A stretch of 64,000 nucleotides of DNA. It comes from JAGNKE01 sp965230245. Its GTDB lineage: Bacteria > Pseudomonadota > Alphaproteobacteria > Micavibrionales > Micavibrionaceae. This document shows, piece after piece, positions 1-9,249 of this stretch. Both the position numbers and the translations under genes were made by a program. Below the pieces are notes generated by a model. The model was given only the letters and a program-made list of their open reading frames with translations, made no database searches and had not been told where the DNA came from. How positions within the stretch are numbered: position 1 is the first letter of the stretch; each line of letters opens with the position of its first letter. The DNA lies in NCBI GenBank assembly GCA_965230245.1, contig OZ246000.1, forward strand, positions 558,001 through 622,000, given 5' to 3'.

Positions 1-102
1 CTGCCCTGCTTTTTTTTCCATCTCTTTCATAAGATACTTTCTGTTATTTACATTTCATATTTTTATGATATCATAATTTTATAAATTTAAAAGGAGAATG
101 TG

Positions 103-447
103 ATGTCTAAAGACTACAAACAAATCACGAAGGATATTTCAGAATACGCGGGCGAATTGAAGAAGGCCGCACCTGAGGCCATGGAAGGGTTCTATTCCAT
201 GTCAAAAGCCGCGACTGCGGATGGCGAACTGGATAAAAAGACAAAGGAATTCATCGCGCTGGCAATCGGTGTGACCCAACGCTGCGACGGCTGTATCGGC
301 TTCCATGCCAAGGCTTTAAAAAATCTGGGAGCCACACGCGAGGAAATCGCAGAAGTCATGGCCATGTGCGTGTATATGGGCGGCGGTCCTGCCCTGATGT
401 ACGCCGCGGACGCTTTACGCGCCTACGACCAATTCAGCAGCGAGTAA
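103..447 (+). CDS. AhpD-like carboxymuconolactone decarboxylase family protein
   Basis: Small (114 aa) protein of the carboxymuconolactone decarboxylase/AhpD fold. The signature is a CxxC pair followed by His (RCDGCIGFHAKAL, about residues 63-75), the redox-active motif of AhpD-type alkylhydroperoxidases, which use it as a thiol peroxidase or disulfide-relay centre. The ATG at 103 is preferred over the in-frame GTG at 100 because AGGAG at 92-96 then has normal spacing. The gene stands alone and converges on tadC. The partner reductant is not visible here; a second, longer AhpD lies at 34510-35061. Function beyond redox-active CMD family is inference. Confidence 0.85.
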   Translation: MSKDYKQITKDISEYAGELKKAAPEAMEGFYSMSKAATADGELDKKTKEFIALAIGVTQRCDGCIGFHAKALKNLGATREEIAEVMAMCVYMGGGPALMYAADALRAYDQFSSE

Positions 448-490
448 TAACGCTTAAATTGTAATCTTGAAAGTTTTAAAGGCAAAGAAC

Positions 491-569
491 GTTGTGACTG
501 CATCAGGCGCAAGGAGCAAAATGTACGGCACAGTACATGAGCGACGCAGCAACACCATGCAGGCGCAAC
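491..569. repeat. Nested inverted-repeat element between convergent genes
   Basis: Three concentric inverted repeats lie between the AhpD-like gene and tadC: GTTG (491-494)/CAAC (566-569), TGCAT (499-503)/ATGCA (557-561) and ATGTAC (521-526)/GTACAT (533-538) with a 6-nt loop. The string AGGCGCAA also occurs on both flanks (near 505 and 561). The geometry suggests a REP-like intergenic element or a structured 3' end shared by two convergent transcripts. No U-tract follows, so it is not a standard intrinsic terminator. No second copy was noticed in this window. Confidence 0.5.
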
Positions 570-581
570 AATCGAAGCCTT

Positions 582-1544
582 TTAGCCGCCGACACCTGCG
601 GCGGAGGCTTTGATCCCCGCAGGCCCGAGAATAATGATAAACAGAGCGGGCAGGAAGAACAGGATCATAGGGACGGTCAGCTTCGGTGGGAGAGCCGCAG
701 CTTTCCGTTCGGCTTCGGCCATACGCATATCCCGCAATTCGTCGGACATAACACGCATCGCCTGCGAAACGGATGTACCGTATTGTTCGGCCTGGATAAG
801 CGATGTGGCAAAGGATTTACCCGCACCACTGCCGACGCGGCGCGCAAAATCCTGCAAGGCCTGCCGCCTGTCGTTCAACATAGCCATCTCAGCACTGAGA
901 ATACCAAGCTCCTCGGCCAGAATTTCGGAATGCTCGGCAACCTCGCTCGCAACGCGCTCGATAGTTTGCTCCAGACCGATACCGCCCTGAACACAAATCA
1001 GCATCATATCCAGTGAGTCAGGGAAGCTCAGATTCAGCTCTTGCTGGCGCTTCTGGATCATATTGGTCACCAGAATATCCGGCAATTTGAAACCGGCCAC
1101 AGCCGCCGTCAGCAAGATCAAACTCGCCGTACCGTCAGAAAACTTATCTTCTTCCGGAATTTTGGATAAGAACATCATGCCAAGCACCACAAAAATGACC
1201 GGCAACACAACCCGCGCTATCATAAACCTCAAAGGCGCCTTCGGATCACGTATCCCTGCTTGAAGCATTTTATCGCGAACCTTTTCACCCATCTTACCCG
1301 CAAGCTGCTGCATACGGAAAAAGCTGGACATGGAGTCCTTGGCCGACACATCCTGCACCTTGACCTTGTGCCCTTCACGGGAGGCCTGATACAAATCTTT
1401 CCTGCGCTTTTCAATAATAGAGAGATACTTCTCTTTTTTATCGGTCTTTTCCAGAAATGGAAACGCAAACGCAGCAAACGACGCCGCAGCCGCAAGAGCC
1501 GCAAAAATCGTGATAATAAGTTCTTCTGTCAGTTCGAATTCCAT
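582..1544 (-). CDS. tadC: Tad pilus inner-membrane platform protein TadC
   Basis: Type II secretion F-domain protein of 320 aa, the second inner-membrane platform subunit of the Tad pilus, thought to work with TadB and the CpaF ATPase to insert Flp subunits into the growing fibre. An N-terminal membrane segment (about residues 8-30) is followed by two hydrophobic segments near 105-150, the GspF-like cytoplasmic helical domain containing SLDMMLICVQGGIGLEQ, and a C-terminal membrane segment (about 290-312). It begins 5 nt after tadB stops, so the two are co-transcribed. It is the last tad gene visible; the next gene is convergent, so no tadD follows. Confidence 0.93.
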   Translation of the reverse strand: MEFELTEELIITIFAALAAAASFAAFAFPFLEKTDKKEKYLSIIEKRRKDLYQASREGHKVKVQDVSAKDSMSSFFRMQQLAGKMGEKVRDKMLQAGIRDPKAPLRFMIARVVLPVIFVVLGMMFLSKIPEEDKFSDGTASLILLTAAVAGFKLPDILVTNMIQKRQQELNLSFPDSLDMMLICVQGGIGLEQTIERVASEVAEHSEILAEELGILSAEMAMLNDRRQALQDFARRVGSGAGKSFATSLIQAEQYGTSVSQAMRVMSDELRDMRMAEAERKAAALPPKLTVPMILFFLPALFIIILGPAGIKASAAGVGG

Positions 1545-1549
1545 TTGCT

Positions 1550-2521
1550 TTAAACCTTAAAGTTAATCATCGCCTTCATGACAAAAACCCCGAGACTCAT
1601 CCAGAACACCGACCCATAGAGAAGCCAGTTTCCGGTTGTCGTATCGAACAAAACCATGATGTATTCAGGATTTAAAAAATACATACCCGTAGCAACAAGA
1701 ATTGGCAGCGCACCGATGATGGAGGCTGAGGCGATCGCCTCGGATGAAAGCGCCACAATCTTACGCTTCAAACGGAAACGGGCACGAATAACATTCGCCA
1801 GATTAGTCAGAACTTCGGACAAACTCGAACCTGTCTGCGCTTGAATAGCGAGACCGGCCGCAAACATCTGCATTTCCGTAAGCGGCATACGCTTGGTAGC
1901 TTCCAATGCAGCCTCGTGAAGAGGAATACCGATCTTTTGCTTGTCATAGATACGGGACATCTCTTCACCGACAGGTCCCTCAAATTCACGCGAAATCATG
2001 GACACCGCCTCGGAAACAGGCATACCGGCTTTAAGTAAGCGAACAACAGCTTCAAGCGCATCGGCAAACTCTGCCAAAAACTTCTTTTGGCGGCGTTTGA
2101 TCAGCCACCGCAGGATAAAACGCGGCAAGCCAAGAGTTCCGATAATCGGCAATAAAATCAGCATTATCTTGGAAGCACCGAGAACAAAACCGACAGCCGT
2201 CAAGGCTATCCCCATAACCACCGAGGCAATCCAAAAATGCTTTGGCGAAGCGTTTAGTCCGGCCTGCGCTAGCTTCGTGGCAATCGTGACCTTCTTCTTA
2301 CCTTTTTCTTCTTCTTTGCTTTCTTTAAGCTTTCGGGCAATTTCTGCGCGGCGTCTGTTCTGTACATCTTTTTCATTCGCAGGACCATCACCCGCGTTCC
2401 CGCGAATAACCGCCATCTTGTTCTCGCGTTTCTTCGTCTCGCGGTTCATAAGAACAGCGGCAACCACCCCGAAAATGAGGAATACGGCAGAACTGAGAAT
2501 GACAATTTGAACCATAGTCAT
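1550..2521 (-). CDS. tadB: Tad pilus inner-membrane platform protein TadB
   Basis: GspF-domain platform protein, paralogue of TadC. Membrane segments lie at the N-terminus (VQIVILSSAVFLIFGVV), in the middle (two segments) and at the C-terminus. The F domain contains FADALEAVVRLLKAGMPVSE. The open frame extends upstream to 2590 inside cpaF, but those codons overlap the conserved CpaF C-terminus, so the ATG at 2521 (or 2515, two codons later) is taken as start, 7 nt after the cpaF stop. Between the first membrane segment and the F domain is a basic, charged linker (about residues 30-80). Operon: cpaE-cpaF-tadB-tadC. Confidence 0.92.
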   Translation of the reverse strand: MTMVQIVILSSAVFLIFGVVAAVLMNRETKKRENKMAVIRGNAGDGPANEKDVQNRRRAEIARKLKESKEEEKGKKKVTIATKLAQAGLNASPKHFWIASVVMGIALTAVGFVLGASKIMLILLPIIGTLGLPRFILRWLIKRRQKKFLAEFADALEAVVRLLKAGMPVSEAVSMISREFEGPVGEEMSRIYDKQKIGIPLHEAALEATKRMPLTEMQMFAAGLAIQAQTGSSLSEVLTNLANVIRARFRLKRKIVALSSEAIASASIIGALPILVATGMYFLNPEYIMVLFDTTTGNWLLYGSVFWMSLGVFVMKAMINFKV

Positions 2522-2528
2522 GGATGAT

Positions 2529-4466
2529 TTACCCGTAGGCCTCCTCCATCGCGTCCATGACCAACTGATCAACCCCGTATTGACGCGCATTATCGAAGAA
2601 TTTAGGGCGCAAACCCGTAGATTTTTGCTTTGTGATCAACTTACCGTTTTCGTCCTCGCCCAGAATTTCAAGCTGGAAAAGATCCTGCATAGTCACGACA
2701 TCACCTTCCATACCTGTGACTTCCGTGACGTGCGTGGTTTTACGAGACCCGTCACGCAAACGTTGAACCTGAATAATGACGTTAACGGCGGAGGCAATCT
2801 GCTCGCGAACCGCAACAGTCGGAAGATTAAGCCCCCCCATCGCGATCATGTTTTCCATACGGGAAATCGCTTCACGTGGGTTGTTCGCGTGAACCGTACC
2901 CATGGATCCGTCGTGACCGGTATTCATCGCCTGCAACAAGTCAAACGCTTCGGGACCACGAACCTCACCGACGATGATCCGTTCCGGACGCATACGCAGA
3001 CAGTTCTTCACCAGATCACGCATCGTAATCTCCCCCACCCCTTCAAGGTTGGGCGGACGTGTCTCAAGACGCACAACATGCGGCTGCTGCAGCTGCAATT
3101 CACAGGCATCTTCGCATGTAATAACCCGCTCGCCCGCTTCAATATAACGCGTCAAACAGTTCAGCATTGTCGTTTTACCGGAACCCGTACCGCCTGAAAC
3201 CAGAACATTCACACGACACCGTCCGATCGCCATGATCAGCTTCGCACAAGACGGTGTCATCGAGCCGTAGCTCAAAAGCGTCTCCAGCGTCAGCTTATCT
3301 TTCTTAAACTTACGAATGGTCATCGCGGCGCCGTCAACGGCAAGCGGCGGGATAATAACGTTCACACGAGATCCGTCCGGCAAACGCGCATCACAAATTG
3401 GTGACGCTTCATCAACACGTCGTCCGATCGCTCCAACAATACGCTGACAGATCGTGATCAAATGCTGGCTATCACGGAAATGAACCTGCGTCTTTTCAAT
3501 CTTACCGCCAACCTCGATATAAGTCGTATCGGGGCCGTTAATCATGATATCGGCAATGTCATCACGCTCGAGCAATTCCTCAAGCGGCCCGAAGCCGAGC
3601 ATGTCATCCGCACATTCCTTTGCAATCTGCTGCAACTCTGCAGGCGTCATATCAAGGTTACGGAAACGTGCAATTTCTTCTACGGCGGAATAAACTTCCT
3701 CACGTGCAGCCTTTGCATCCATGCGTGCCAGAGCCTTAAGATCAATACCGTCACGCAAATCAAGCCATATACGGTTACGGCAACGCTGCAAACGAATGGT
3801 CGTAATGGAATCACCTTGCGATTCTTCATCGTCCTCGCTTCCGTCCGGCACGGTAAGAACATCATCCTCCATGGTCTTAGTTGGCGCCTTTTTTTCCTGC
3901 TCCTGAGCAATTGGCGTTTCCATAGCGGGAACAAGTTTTTCAGCCGCTGGCGTTTCTTCGACCGGAGTTTCATCAGGCAAGTCCAAAGAAGGTACGTTAG
4001 CAGAAGGCTCTTCCTTCACAACCGGCTCTGCGGCAGCAGGAGGCGTTGGCTCAAGTTCCAGAGACTCTTCGGCTTTCGCCTCGACTTTTGGCTCCGGCGG
4101 TATGGCATCGCTCGCTAATGTTTTGGAATTTTCTACTGGTTTTGGAGCATCGTCACCCAGCGCATCACCAAGACCTTCAAGAATTTCACCCATATTGGAT
4201 GGTGAAGACTTCTCCTCCGTAGGCACCTCGGCTTTCGGAGGAACATTTGGCTCAGCCGGAGCGGACGGTGCCGGTTTGACCTGACTTTCAGGTTGCGGCG
4301 CTGCCGGCTTGGGCACGGCAGGTTTCACAGGCGCCGCAGGTTTTTGCGCAGCATCCTTGACCGGTGCCTTCGGCTTGTCCTCTTTCGGAGGCTGAGGCTT
4401 CGGTTTTGTATCAGACTTAGGTGGAGGCGGCTTCTTGCCTCCTTCAGATTGTTTTTTACCAAACAT
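2529..4466 (-). CDS. cpaF: Tad pilus assembly ATPase CpaF/TadA with long disordered N-terminus
   Basis: Hexameric secretion ATPase that powers Tad pilus assembly at the inner membrane. The conserved portion starts near residue 220 and includes the N-terminal all-alpha domain, Walker A GGTGSGKT (about 425-432), ITCEDACELQL, and the Walker B-like RIIVGEVRGPEAFD (about 496-509). CpaF homologues are usually about 430-550 aa; this one is 645 aa because residues 1-219 form a low-complexity Pro/Lys/Ala then Glu/Pro-rich segment with no predicted fold. The start ATG at 4466 has only a weak Shine-Dalgarno. It is separated from cpaE by 42 nt and nearly touches tadB. Confidence 0.95.
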   Translation of the reverse strand: MFGKKQSEGGKKPPPPKSDTKPKPQPPKEDKPKAPVKDAAQKPAAPVKPAVPKPAAPQPESQVKPAPSAPAEPNVPPKAEVPTEEKSSPSNMGEILEGLGDALGDDAPKPVENSKTLASDAIPPEPKVEAKAEESLELEPTPPAAAEPVVKEEPSANVPSLDLPDETPVEETPAAEKLVPAMETPIAQEQEKKAPTKTMEDDVLTVPDGSEDDEESQGDSITTIRLQRCRNRIWLDLRDGIDLKALARMDAKAAREEVYSAVEEIARFRNLDMTPAELQQIAKECADDMLGFGPLEELLERDDIADIMINGPDTTYIEVGGKIEKTQVHFRDSQHLITICQRIVGAIGRRVDEASPICDARLPDGSRVNVIIPPLAVDGAAMTIRKFKKDKLTLETLLSYGSMTPSCAKLIMAIGRCRVNVLVSGGTGSGKTTMLNCLTRYIEAGERVITCEDACELQLQQPHVVRLETRPPNLEGVGEITMRDLVKNCLRMRPERIIVGEVRGPEAFDLLQAMNTGHDGSMGTVHANNPREAISRMENMIAMGGLNLPTVAVREQIASAVNVIIQVQRLRDGSRKTTHVTEVTGMEGDVVTMQDLFQLEILGEDENGKLITKQKSTGLRPKFFDNARQYGVDQLVMDAMEEAYG

Positions 4467-4508
4467 GTTAATACCCGTATGAAATAGTGAGTTTTTTACT
4501 CGTTATCT

Positions 4509-5762
4509 CTATTTTTGCGACATTTTGGTTAATAAACCCCCTAACAAACCCGATTTTTTTTCATTTTTTTCGTCAGACGGCGTGTCTTGTCCAATAGAGA
4601 GGGCTTTTGCAATGATCGGAAGGATTTTGTTCTGTAAAACTTCAAGCCCCTCCTTGTCTTCAAGAATATGTCGGGCATTGCTTTCGTGCCCCATAAACAA
4701 TTCCGGCATATGCGGTACATATCCCGCAGGTGCCATATCTATGGCCTCCTGAATATCGGACGGAGAAACTTCAAACTGCTTGGCCATACCTTGCTTGTTC
4801 ACTAGCATGGAAACTTCATCGGCATCCCCGCCGCGTAAATCGGAAATCTCTTTAATAAGCGTTCTGGCAAACCGCAAGGAAGTCACCGTAGGTGTTGTCA
4901 CCAGAACAATTTGATTGGAACGGCTGACCAATAATTTTTTTAGCTCCGGCTCAGCCCCGGAAACATCGACCATCACAATCGGCGATTTCACCATAAGCAT
5001 ATCAAGGAATTTTTCATACTGATCAGACGTGATTGTTGTATCCAGCATCGCATCTCCGCCGCCCGACATAACGGTCAGATTATCGGACGCTTCAAAGAAC
5101 ATGCGGTTCATAGAATCCTCGTCGTCCTTCTCCACCGCGCGTGAAATCTCGCGCAACGTCCCCGCCGGATCAAAGGACATCCCCACACTTAACGAAGACC
5201 ACCCCCCCGATGCATCAATCAGACAGGCCTTTTTGTTCAGAATTTCGGATACGCCCCAGGCTGCGGCCTGAATAATACTCGATGTGCCGACACCGCCCTT
5301 GGCCCCCATAAATGTAATCAAACGGCTGCCGCTGACCCCGAGCTGCGAAATCAGCGTCTTGGCAACAACCTCGGACAAAACATTAAGCTGAATCGGGCGA
5401 ACAAGATAATCACTAACACCCATCTCGATAAGGTTACGGTAAAGATAAACATCATTTACAGGCCCCAAAACAACCGCTGACGTTCCTTCGGAACAATGCC
5501 CGGCCAATTCTTCCAGACGCCCTAAAAACGCGTCATCGATATCTTCGGTTTGTACAATTAAAAGTTCAGGTGAAGCATATTGTGCATATTTCTCGATTGC
5601 CGTCTCCACATCACCTTCTTCAATATCGACGGTCACGCGCGCAAAACGCCAATCTTCGAGCAACTGCTGTGCAGTACCCAAAGTTTCGGGATCTTTGGAA
5701 ATAATCCCGACCCCAGCTGTGGGGAGCAAAATATCTGTAGCTTGGTTTTCTGCCTCGCTCAT
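4509..5762 (-). CDS. cpaE: Tad pilus localisation protein CpaE/TadZ (MinD/ParA-like)
   Basis: CpaE/TadZ family: an N-terminal receiver-like domain (about residues 1-140, containing NLIEMGVSDYLVRPI) followed by a MinD/ParA-like ATPase domain. The deviant P-loop KGGVGTS lacks the usual second lysine, as is common in CpaE. The family places the Tad machine at the correct cell position. The frame opens at a TTG at 5840, but the ATG at 5762 is preferred because AGGT precedes it and the conserved part starts just after; this gives 417 aa. A gap of 137 nt separates it from cpaD, unusually long for this operon, so an internal promoter is possible. Confidence 0.9.
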   Translation of the reverse strand: MSEAENQATDILLPTAGVGIISKDPETLGTAQQLLEDWRFARVTVDIEEGDVETAIEKYAQYASPELLIVQTEDIDDAFLGRLEELAGHCSEGTSAVVLGPVNDVYLYRNLIEMGVSDYLVRPIQLNVLSEVVAKTLISQLGVSGSRLITFMGAKGGVGTSSIIQAAAWGVSEILNKKACLIDASGGWSSLSVGMSFDPAGTLREISRAVEKDDEDSMNRMFFEASDNLTVMSGGGDAMLDTTITSDQYEKFLDMLMVKSPIVMVDVSGAEPELKKLLVSRSNQIVLVTTPTVTSLRFARTLIKEISDLRGGDADEVSMLVNKQGMAKQFEVSPSDIQEAIDMAPAGYVPHMPELFMGHESNARHILEDKEGLEVLQNKILPIIAKALSIGQDTPSDEKNEKKSGLLGGLLTKMSQK

Positions 5763-5899
5763 AAATTTTACCTGTGCCTGTCCGGGAACGTGGACATGGA
5801 TTGCTCTAAATTGCTTGTAGATACTCTTCCCTGCGGACAAATTACCATATCGGGTCTTAATAATGTCCTAATAACAAGCACTAAGCACAGAATATGGTA

Positions 5900-6571
5900 T
5901 TAATTTTCGCCGGATGCAGACTCGCCGTCTAATGGCTCGTTCTGGGCTCCTGTACGGTACAGCTCGATGATATTCGCACTGGCGCGACCATCGGTCATCG
6001 TGTCAGTATTTTCCTGTCCCATGAGGTCTTTAGGACGAGAAATCTGTTTGGCCATCATGGTCTGGATCGAACAGCCTAAACGGTAATCCGGATCAATTTC
6101 CAGCTCACGACCACCGTCTATACCCGGCATTGTCGTACAATCGTCCGGTGCATGCGCTGAATAAGCATCGTAAGACACCACAACGCGCTGCTCGTCTCCT
6201 AACCCTTTAATAGGCAGAATATCGACCATAACGTCCTGAATACCCTTTTCATGCAATGAGGACATCAACATACTGCCAGTCTGACTGGCTTTCATGGCCG
6301 TATTCCTGTAATTTTGCGGATCATACGTCACCGTAAGCTTTAAAGGCGCATCACCATATTTATCAAAATGGTACGCAAGCGCGGAAACATACTGATCATC
6401 AATGTCGGAGGCTGCCACATTCGTGAAATAATCCGTCTGATGCACCTGCACCTTCTTGGAAGACACATGGCTCGGAGCCTGCATATCACACCCCCCGACC
6501 AGCAAAACCCCGAGGACGAGCGCTGTAGACTGGAAAAAACGGCGTTTATTATTTAATACTTTGAAAATCAT
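5900..6571 (-). CDS. cpaD: Tad pilus assembly lipoprotein CpaD
   Basis: Outer-membrane-associated lipoprotein of the Tad secretin complex. The N-terminus has a basic stretch, a hydrophobic core (TALVLGVLLVGG) and the lipobox VGGC at about residues 25-28. The rest matches the CpaD family pattern: YVSALAYHFDKYGDAPLKLTV and the C-terminal DYRLGCSIQTMMAKQI segment. Length (223 aa) is typical. AGGAG lies 8 nt before the ATG. It follows cpaC by 12 nt and is presumed to help CpaC assemble or stay stable in the outer membrane (family knowledge). Confidence 0.9.
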   Translation of the reverse strand: MIFKVLNNKRRFFQSTALVLGVLLVGGCDMQAPSHVSSKKVQVHQTDYFTNVAASDIDDQYVSALAYHFDKYGDAPLKLTVTYDPQNYRNTAMKASQTGSMLMSSLHEKGIQDVMVDILPIKGLGDEQRVVVSYDAYSAHAPDDCTTMPGIDGGRELEIDPDYRLGCSIQTMMAKQISRPKDLMGQENTDTMTDGRASANIIELYRTGAQNEPLDGESASGEN

Positions 6572-6583
6572 AAGAGTGTGCTC

Positions 6584-8080
6584 CTAATCCAGCATATATC
6601 CGTAAGAACCGGTAGTTGAAAACAGTGATTCATCTTCGACGTCATAGGTACGACGAACATTTTTCGCGAACATCTTGGCCAGCGGGCTTTGCTGCTTTTT
6701 GCTCACTATTTTGGCCTTTTCCTTGTCTTTGTAAGACTCGACCAGATAACCGGTCACAATTACCACCAATTCAGTCTCGTCACGGCGGAAACTATCAGAG
6801 GAAATCAAATCCCCGAGAACAGGCGTATCTTTGATACCCGGCAACCCGGAAAGACCCTTCGCCGCTTCGGATTGAAGCAGGCCAGCAATCATCAAACTGC
6901 CGCCGCTTGGAATCTCAATCGTTGTATCGGCACGGCGGATATCCAGACCCGGCACAACCAGATCTGCCAGAACCACTGCATTTGTTTGATCCAGCGAAGA
7001 AACTTCGGTTTCAAGTTGCAAGCTAATCCGCTTATCTGAAAGAACCACCGGACGGAAGTTCAAGGACACACCAAACTCGCGGAACTCAATGGTGATGTTC
7101 CCGAACTGGTCACGACCTGTCGGAACGGGGAACTCACCCCCGGCCAAGAAACCGGCAGCCTGCCCCGAGACGGCCGTCAAATTCGGCTCGGCCAGAACGT
7201 TCACAAGATTTTCTTCTTCCAGAGCCTCAATAAACAGCCCAATCTGACCGATACCGTTAATACCGCTATCGAACAGCAAGCTTCCAGCACCAATCGCATC
7301 CTGTGAAAGTGTTAATCCGTCCCCGCCGCCCAGCGTCAGAGCATCTGTGCCGCTGATAAAATCTGCCGGTGGAGTATTACCGAATAAACTAACCGCAGCC
7401 AACTCGTTCGGATCATTGGCATTCGTATTCAAACCCAGCTCTTTAATAACACTGCGCGTTGCTTCGACAATCTTGACCTGAAGCATGACCTGCTGCTCGC
7501 CGCGGACTTCCAACAGGTTGGAAATCAGCTGATCAATTTGAGAATTGTCCTCGTCTTGAAGGTCACTAACGTAATGCCCGACAAGATTTGTGATTTTGGA
7601 AGACATTTCAGGATTGGAGACCGTACCCGTTAAGAATATCTGATCATGAACAGATCCAACCTTAACATTCTCACCGGGGAACAATCTTTCAATCAGGCTT
7701 TGGATCGCCTGTAAATCATAAGAAACGTGAACGTCAATCGTTCTAAGAACATTACCCTGTGCATCCAGTACGATGATATTCGTATCCCCGACCGTCAGAC
7801 CGACTGCATATAAACGGTTAGACTGAATGGCCTGAACATCCACGATCGCGGGGTTTGCTACAAGAATATCGGAAACATGACCTTCGAGAGGAATAACCTG
7901 AGCCTTGCCTAAGGCAATCTCCAGCGGCGGGTTGGTTCGCGCTTTCTGTTGCAACGGTATCAAGTCGCCTTTCGAGGCGTTGGCCGTATTGTATGATCCG
8001 GGCATATCCAGAACCATTAATCCGGCCATAAGACACGCGACCATTGCTATTTTTATTAATCGAGAGCAAAACCCATTCAT
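6584..8080 (-). CDS. cpaC: Tad pilus outer-membrane secretin CpaC/RcpA
   Basis: Secretin forming the outer-membrane pore for the Flp pilus. It has a signal peptide ending near GSYNTANA, a BON-like N-domain (about residues 75-175) and a C-terminal secretin domain with the conserved AGGEFPVP and a beta-rich stretch ending in GLPGIKDTPVLGDLISS. The frame is open to a TTG at 8116, but the ATG at 8080 gives a proper signal peptide (498 aa). A Gly/Leu-rich loop around residues 240-275 interrupts the secretin N-terminal region. Order cpaB-cpaC-cpaD matches Caulobacter-type loci. Confidence 0.93.
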   Translation of the reverse strand: MNGFCSRLIKIAMVACLMAGLMVLDMPGSYNTANASKGDLIPLQQKARTNPPLEIALGKAQVIPLEGHVSDILVANPAIVDVQAIQSNRLYAVGLTVGDTNIIVLDAQGNVLRTIDVHVSYDLQAIQSLIERLFPGENVKVGSVHDQIFLTGTVSNPEMSSKITNLVGHYVSDLQDEDNSQIDQLISNLLEVRGEQQVMLQVKIVEATRSVIKELGLNTNANDPNELAAVSLFGNTPPADFISGTDALTLGGGDGLTLSQDAIGAGSLLFDSGINGIGQIGLFIEALEEENLVNVLAEPNLTAVSGQAAGFLAGGEFPVPTGRDQFGNITIEFREFGVSLNFRPVVLSDKRISLQLETEVSSLDQTNAVVLADLVVPGLDIRRADTTIEIPSGGSLMIAGLLQSEAAKGLSGLPGIKDTPVLGDLISSDSFRRDETELVVIVTGYLVESYKDKEKAKIVSKKQQSPLAKMFAKNVRRTYDVEDESLFSTTGSYGYMLD

Positions 8081-8164
8081 TGCACTTACTTTCAATTCGT
8101 TATCAGGTTGTTCCAAACATTATGTCATGAGTTACACGAGTTAAGAGCACGTGACGAAGCACGA

Positions 8165-9088
8165 TTACTGAGCGGTTGTTTTATTGACCGCGGTTCCGTT
8201 ATAAACCTTCAATTTCCCGTCATGTCCGCTTCCGCCGGACGGAATAGCACCATTTGTATGTTCCATTACCGAAGCAGCCAGATCATTGTACATATCCATG
8301 ACTTCGTCTTCGATAGAGGTCAAACGTCTATCGGAAACTGTAGGCCAGTCTTTTTCAAATTTCTGATCGTCACCAACGCCGCGCAAAGTCAGAACCAGTT
8401 TCCCGTATTCCGATCCGAGAGCCAGTTTCTCGGCCTGATGCGCTGAAACCTCCAAAGTCACTGTCTTGGCTACTTCTATGTCATCTTCGTCATCTTCATT
8501 TTCGGCTGTCTGGTCAATCGCCAGAACACGAACATTCTGCAAAATAGTTTCCGTCGCAAATTTGGAAAGCTGCATGTCGATCATCGCCTGAACAATAGGC
8601 GGCTCGCCTTTACCGGCCTTGAGCGTGTGTCTGTAAGTCAAAACCACATCGACATAGTCACCCGGCTTGATAAAACCACCAACCATGCTTTTTGCATCGA
8701 CTTCAATCGCCATCGCACGCTTGCCGGGATCAAGACTGTTCGCAACGAAGTTACCGACAGTCTCCTTCAAAAGAAAACTTTTTAGAACGGCCTCATCCTT
8801 GGCCACTTCACGGCGTAAACGCCCTTCCATAACCTCATCCGCATCTTCATTATCTTCACGTGTCACGGCACCTCTGAAAACTGCACTTTCCGGCCACTCC
8901 TGCCAGCGCAGAGCACCGTCGGAAAGTTCTTCACCGACTTTGAGGTCACGTGCGGCGACAAGAATTTCAACTGTCTCGGCACCGGAACCGTCACCGCCCT
9001 TGCCGCCCAGTGTGAACTGAACCAGAACAGCAACCAGAATAGCTGCAAAAATAGCACCGCCTAAAACGATCAGAATATTCTTATTCAT
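8165..9088 (-). CDS. cpaB: Tad pilus assembly protein CpaB/RcpC
   Basis: Periplasmic or membrane-anchored CpaB/RcpC protein with an N-terminal membrane segment (NILIVLGGAIFAAILVAVLV) followed by a SAF domain (about residues 38-105: VEILVAARDLKVGEELSDGALRW), the hallmark of this family, and an RcpC-type C-terminal domain. SAF domains are proposed to bind polysaccharide, here probably peptidoglycan during pilus assembly (inference). The ATG at 9088 is chosen over the TTG at 9115 because AGAAGG lies 8 nt upstream (307 aa). Gaps of about 84 nt to cpaC and 161 nt from cpaA are larger than elsewhere in the locus. Confidence 0.92.
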   Translation of the reverse strand: MNKNILIVLGGAIFAAILVAVLVQFTLGGKGGDGSGAETVEILVAARDLKVGEELSDGALRWQEWPESAVFRGAVTREDNEDADEVMEGRLRREVAKDEAVLKSFLLKETVGNFVANSLDPGKRAMAIEVDAKSMVGGFIKPGDYVDVVLTYRHTLKAGKGEPPIVQAMIDMQLSKFATETILQNVRVLAIDQTAENEDDEDDIEVAKTVTLEVSAHQAEKLALGSEYGKLVLTLRGVGDDQKFEKDWPTVSDRRLTSIEDEVMDMYNDLAASVMEHTNGAIPSGGSGHDGKLKVYNGTAVNKTTAQ

Positions 9089-9190
9089 ACTGTAAACCTT
9101 CTGTGAGGAATTCAACGCTAGTTATAACGCAGAGATTACATAAGAAACTTAGTAGAAGTGACGCAGTGAGAAGTAACTCAGAGAACGATC

Positions 9191-9216
9191 AGAACTATAT
9201 TTTCATAATAGAGTTC
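9191..9216. other. Intercistronic hairpin between cpaA and cpaB
   Basis: AGAACT (9191-9196) pairs with AGTTCT (9211-9216), extended by a mismatch and a further A/T stem. On the plus strand it runs into TTTTCTT, but no plus-strand gene precedes it. On the minus strand it would sit in the cpaA-cpaB spacer RNA. It may act as a processing or stability element; no function is shown. Confidence 0.35.
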
Positions 9217-9249
9217 TTTTCTTAAAAATTCATAAACCGTACCTAATGC

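Noticed and set aside
537..1016. Plus-strand open frame opposite tadC
   Set aside because: It is antisense to a clear TadC and begins inside the inverted-repeat element; no family resemblance.
2522..2590. Upstream extension of TadB
   Set aside because: It lies in the conserved end of cpaF and precedes a clean membrane-segment start at 2521.
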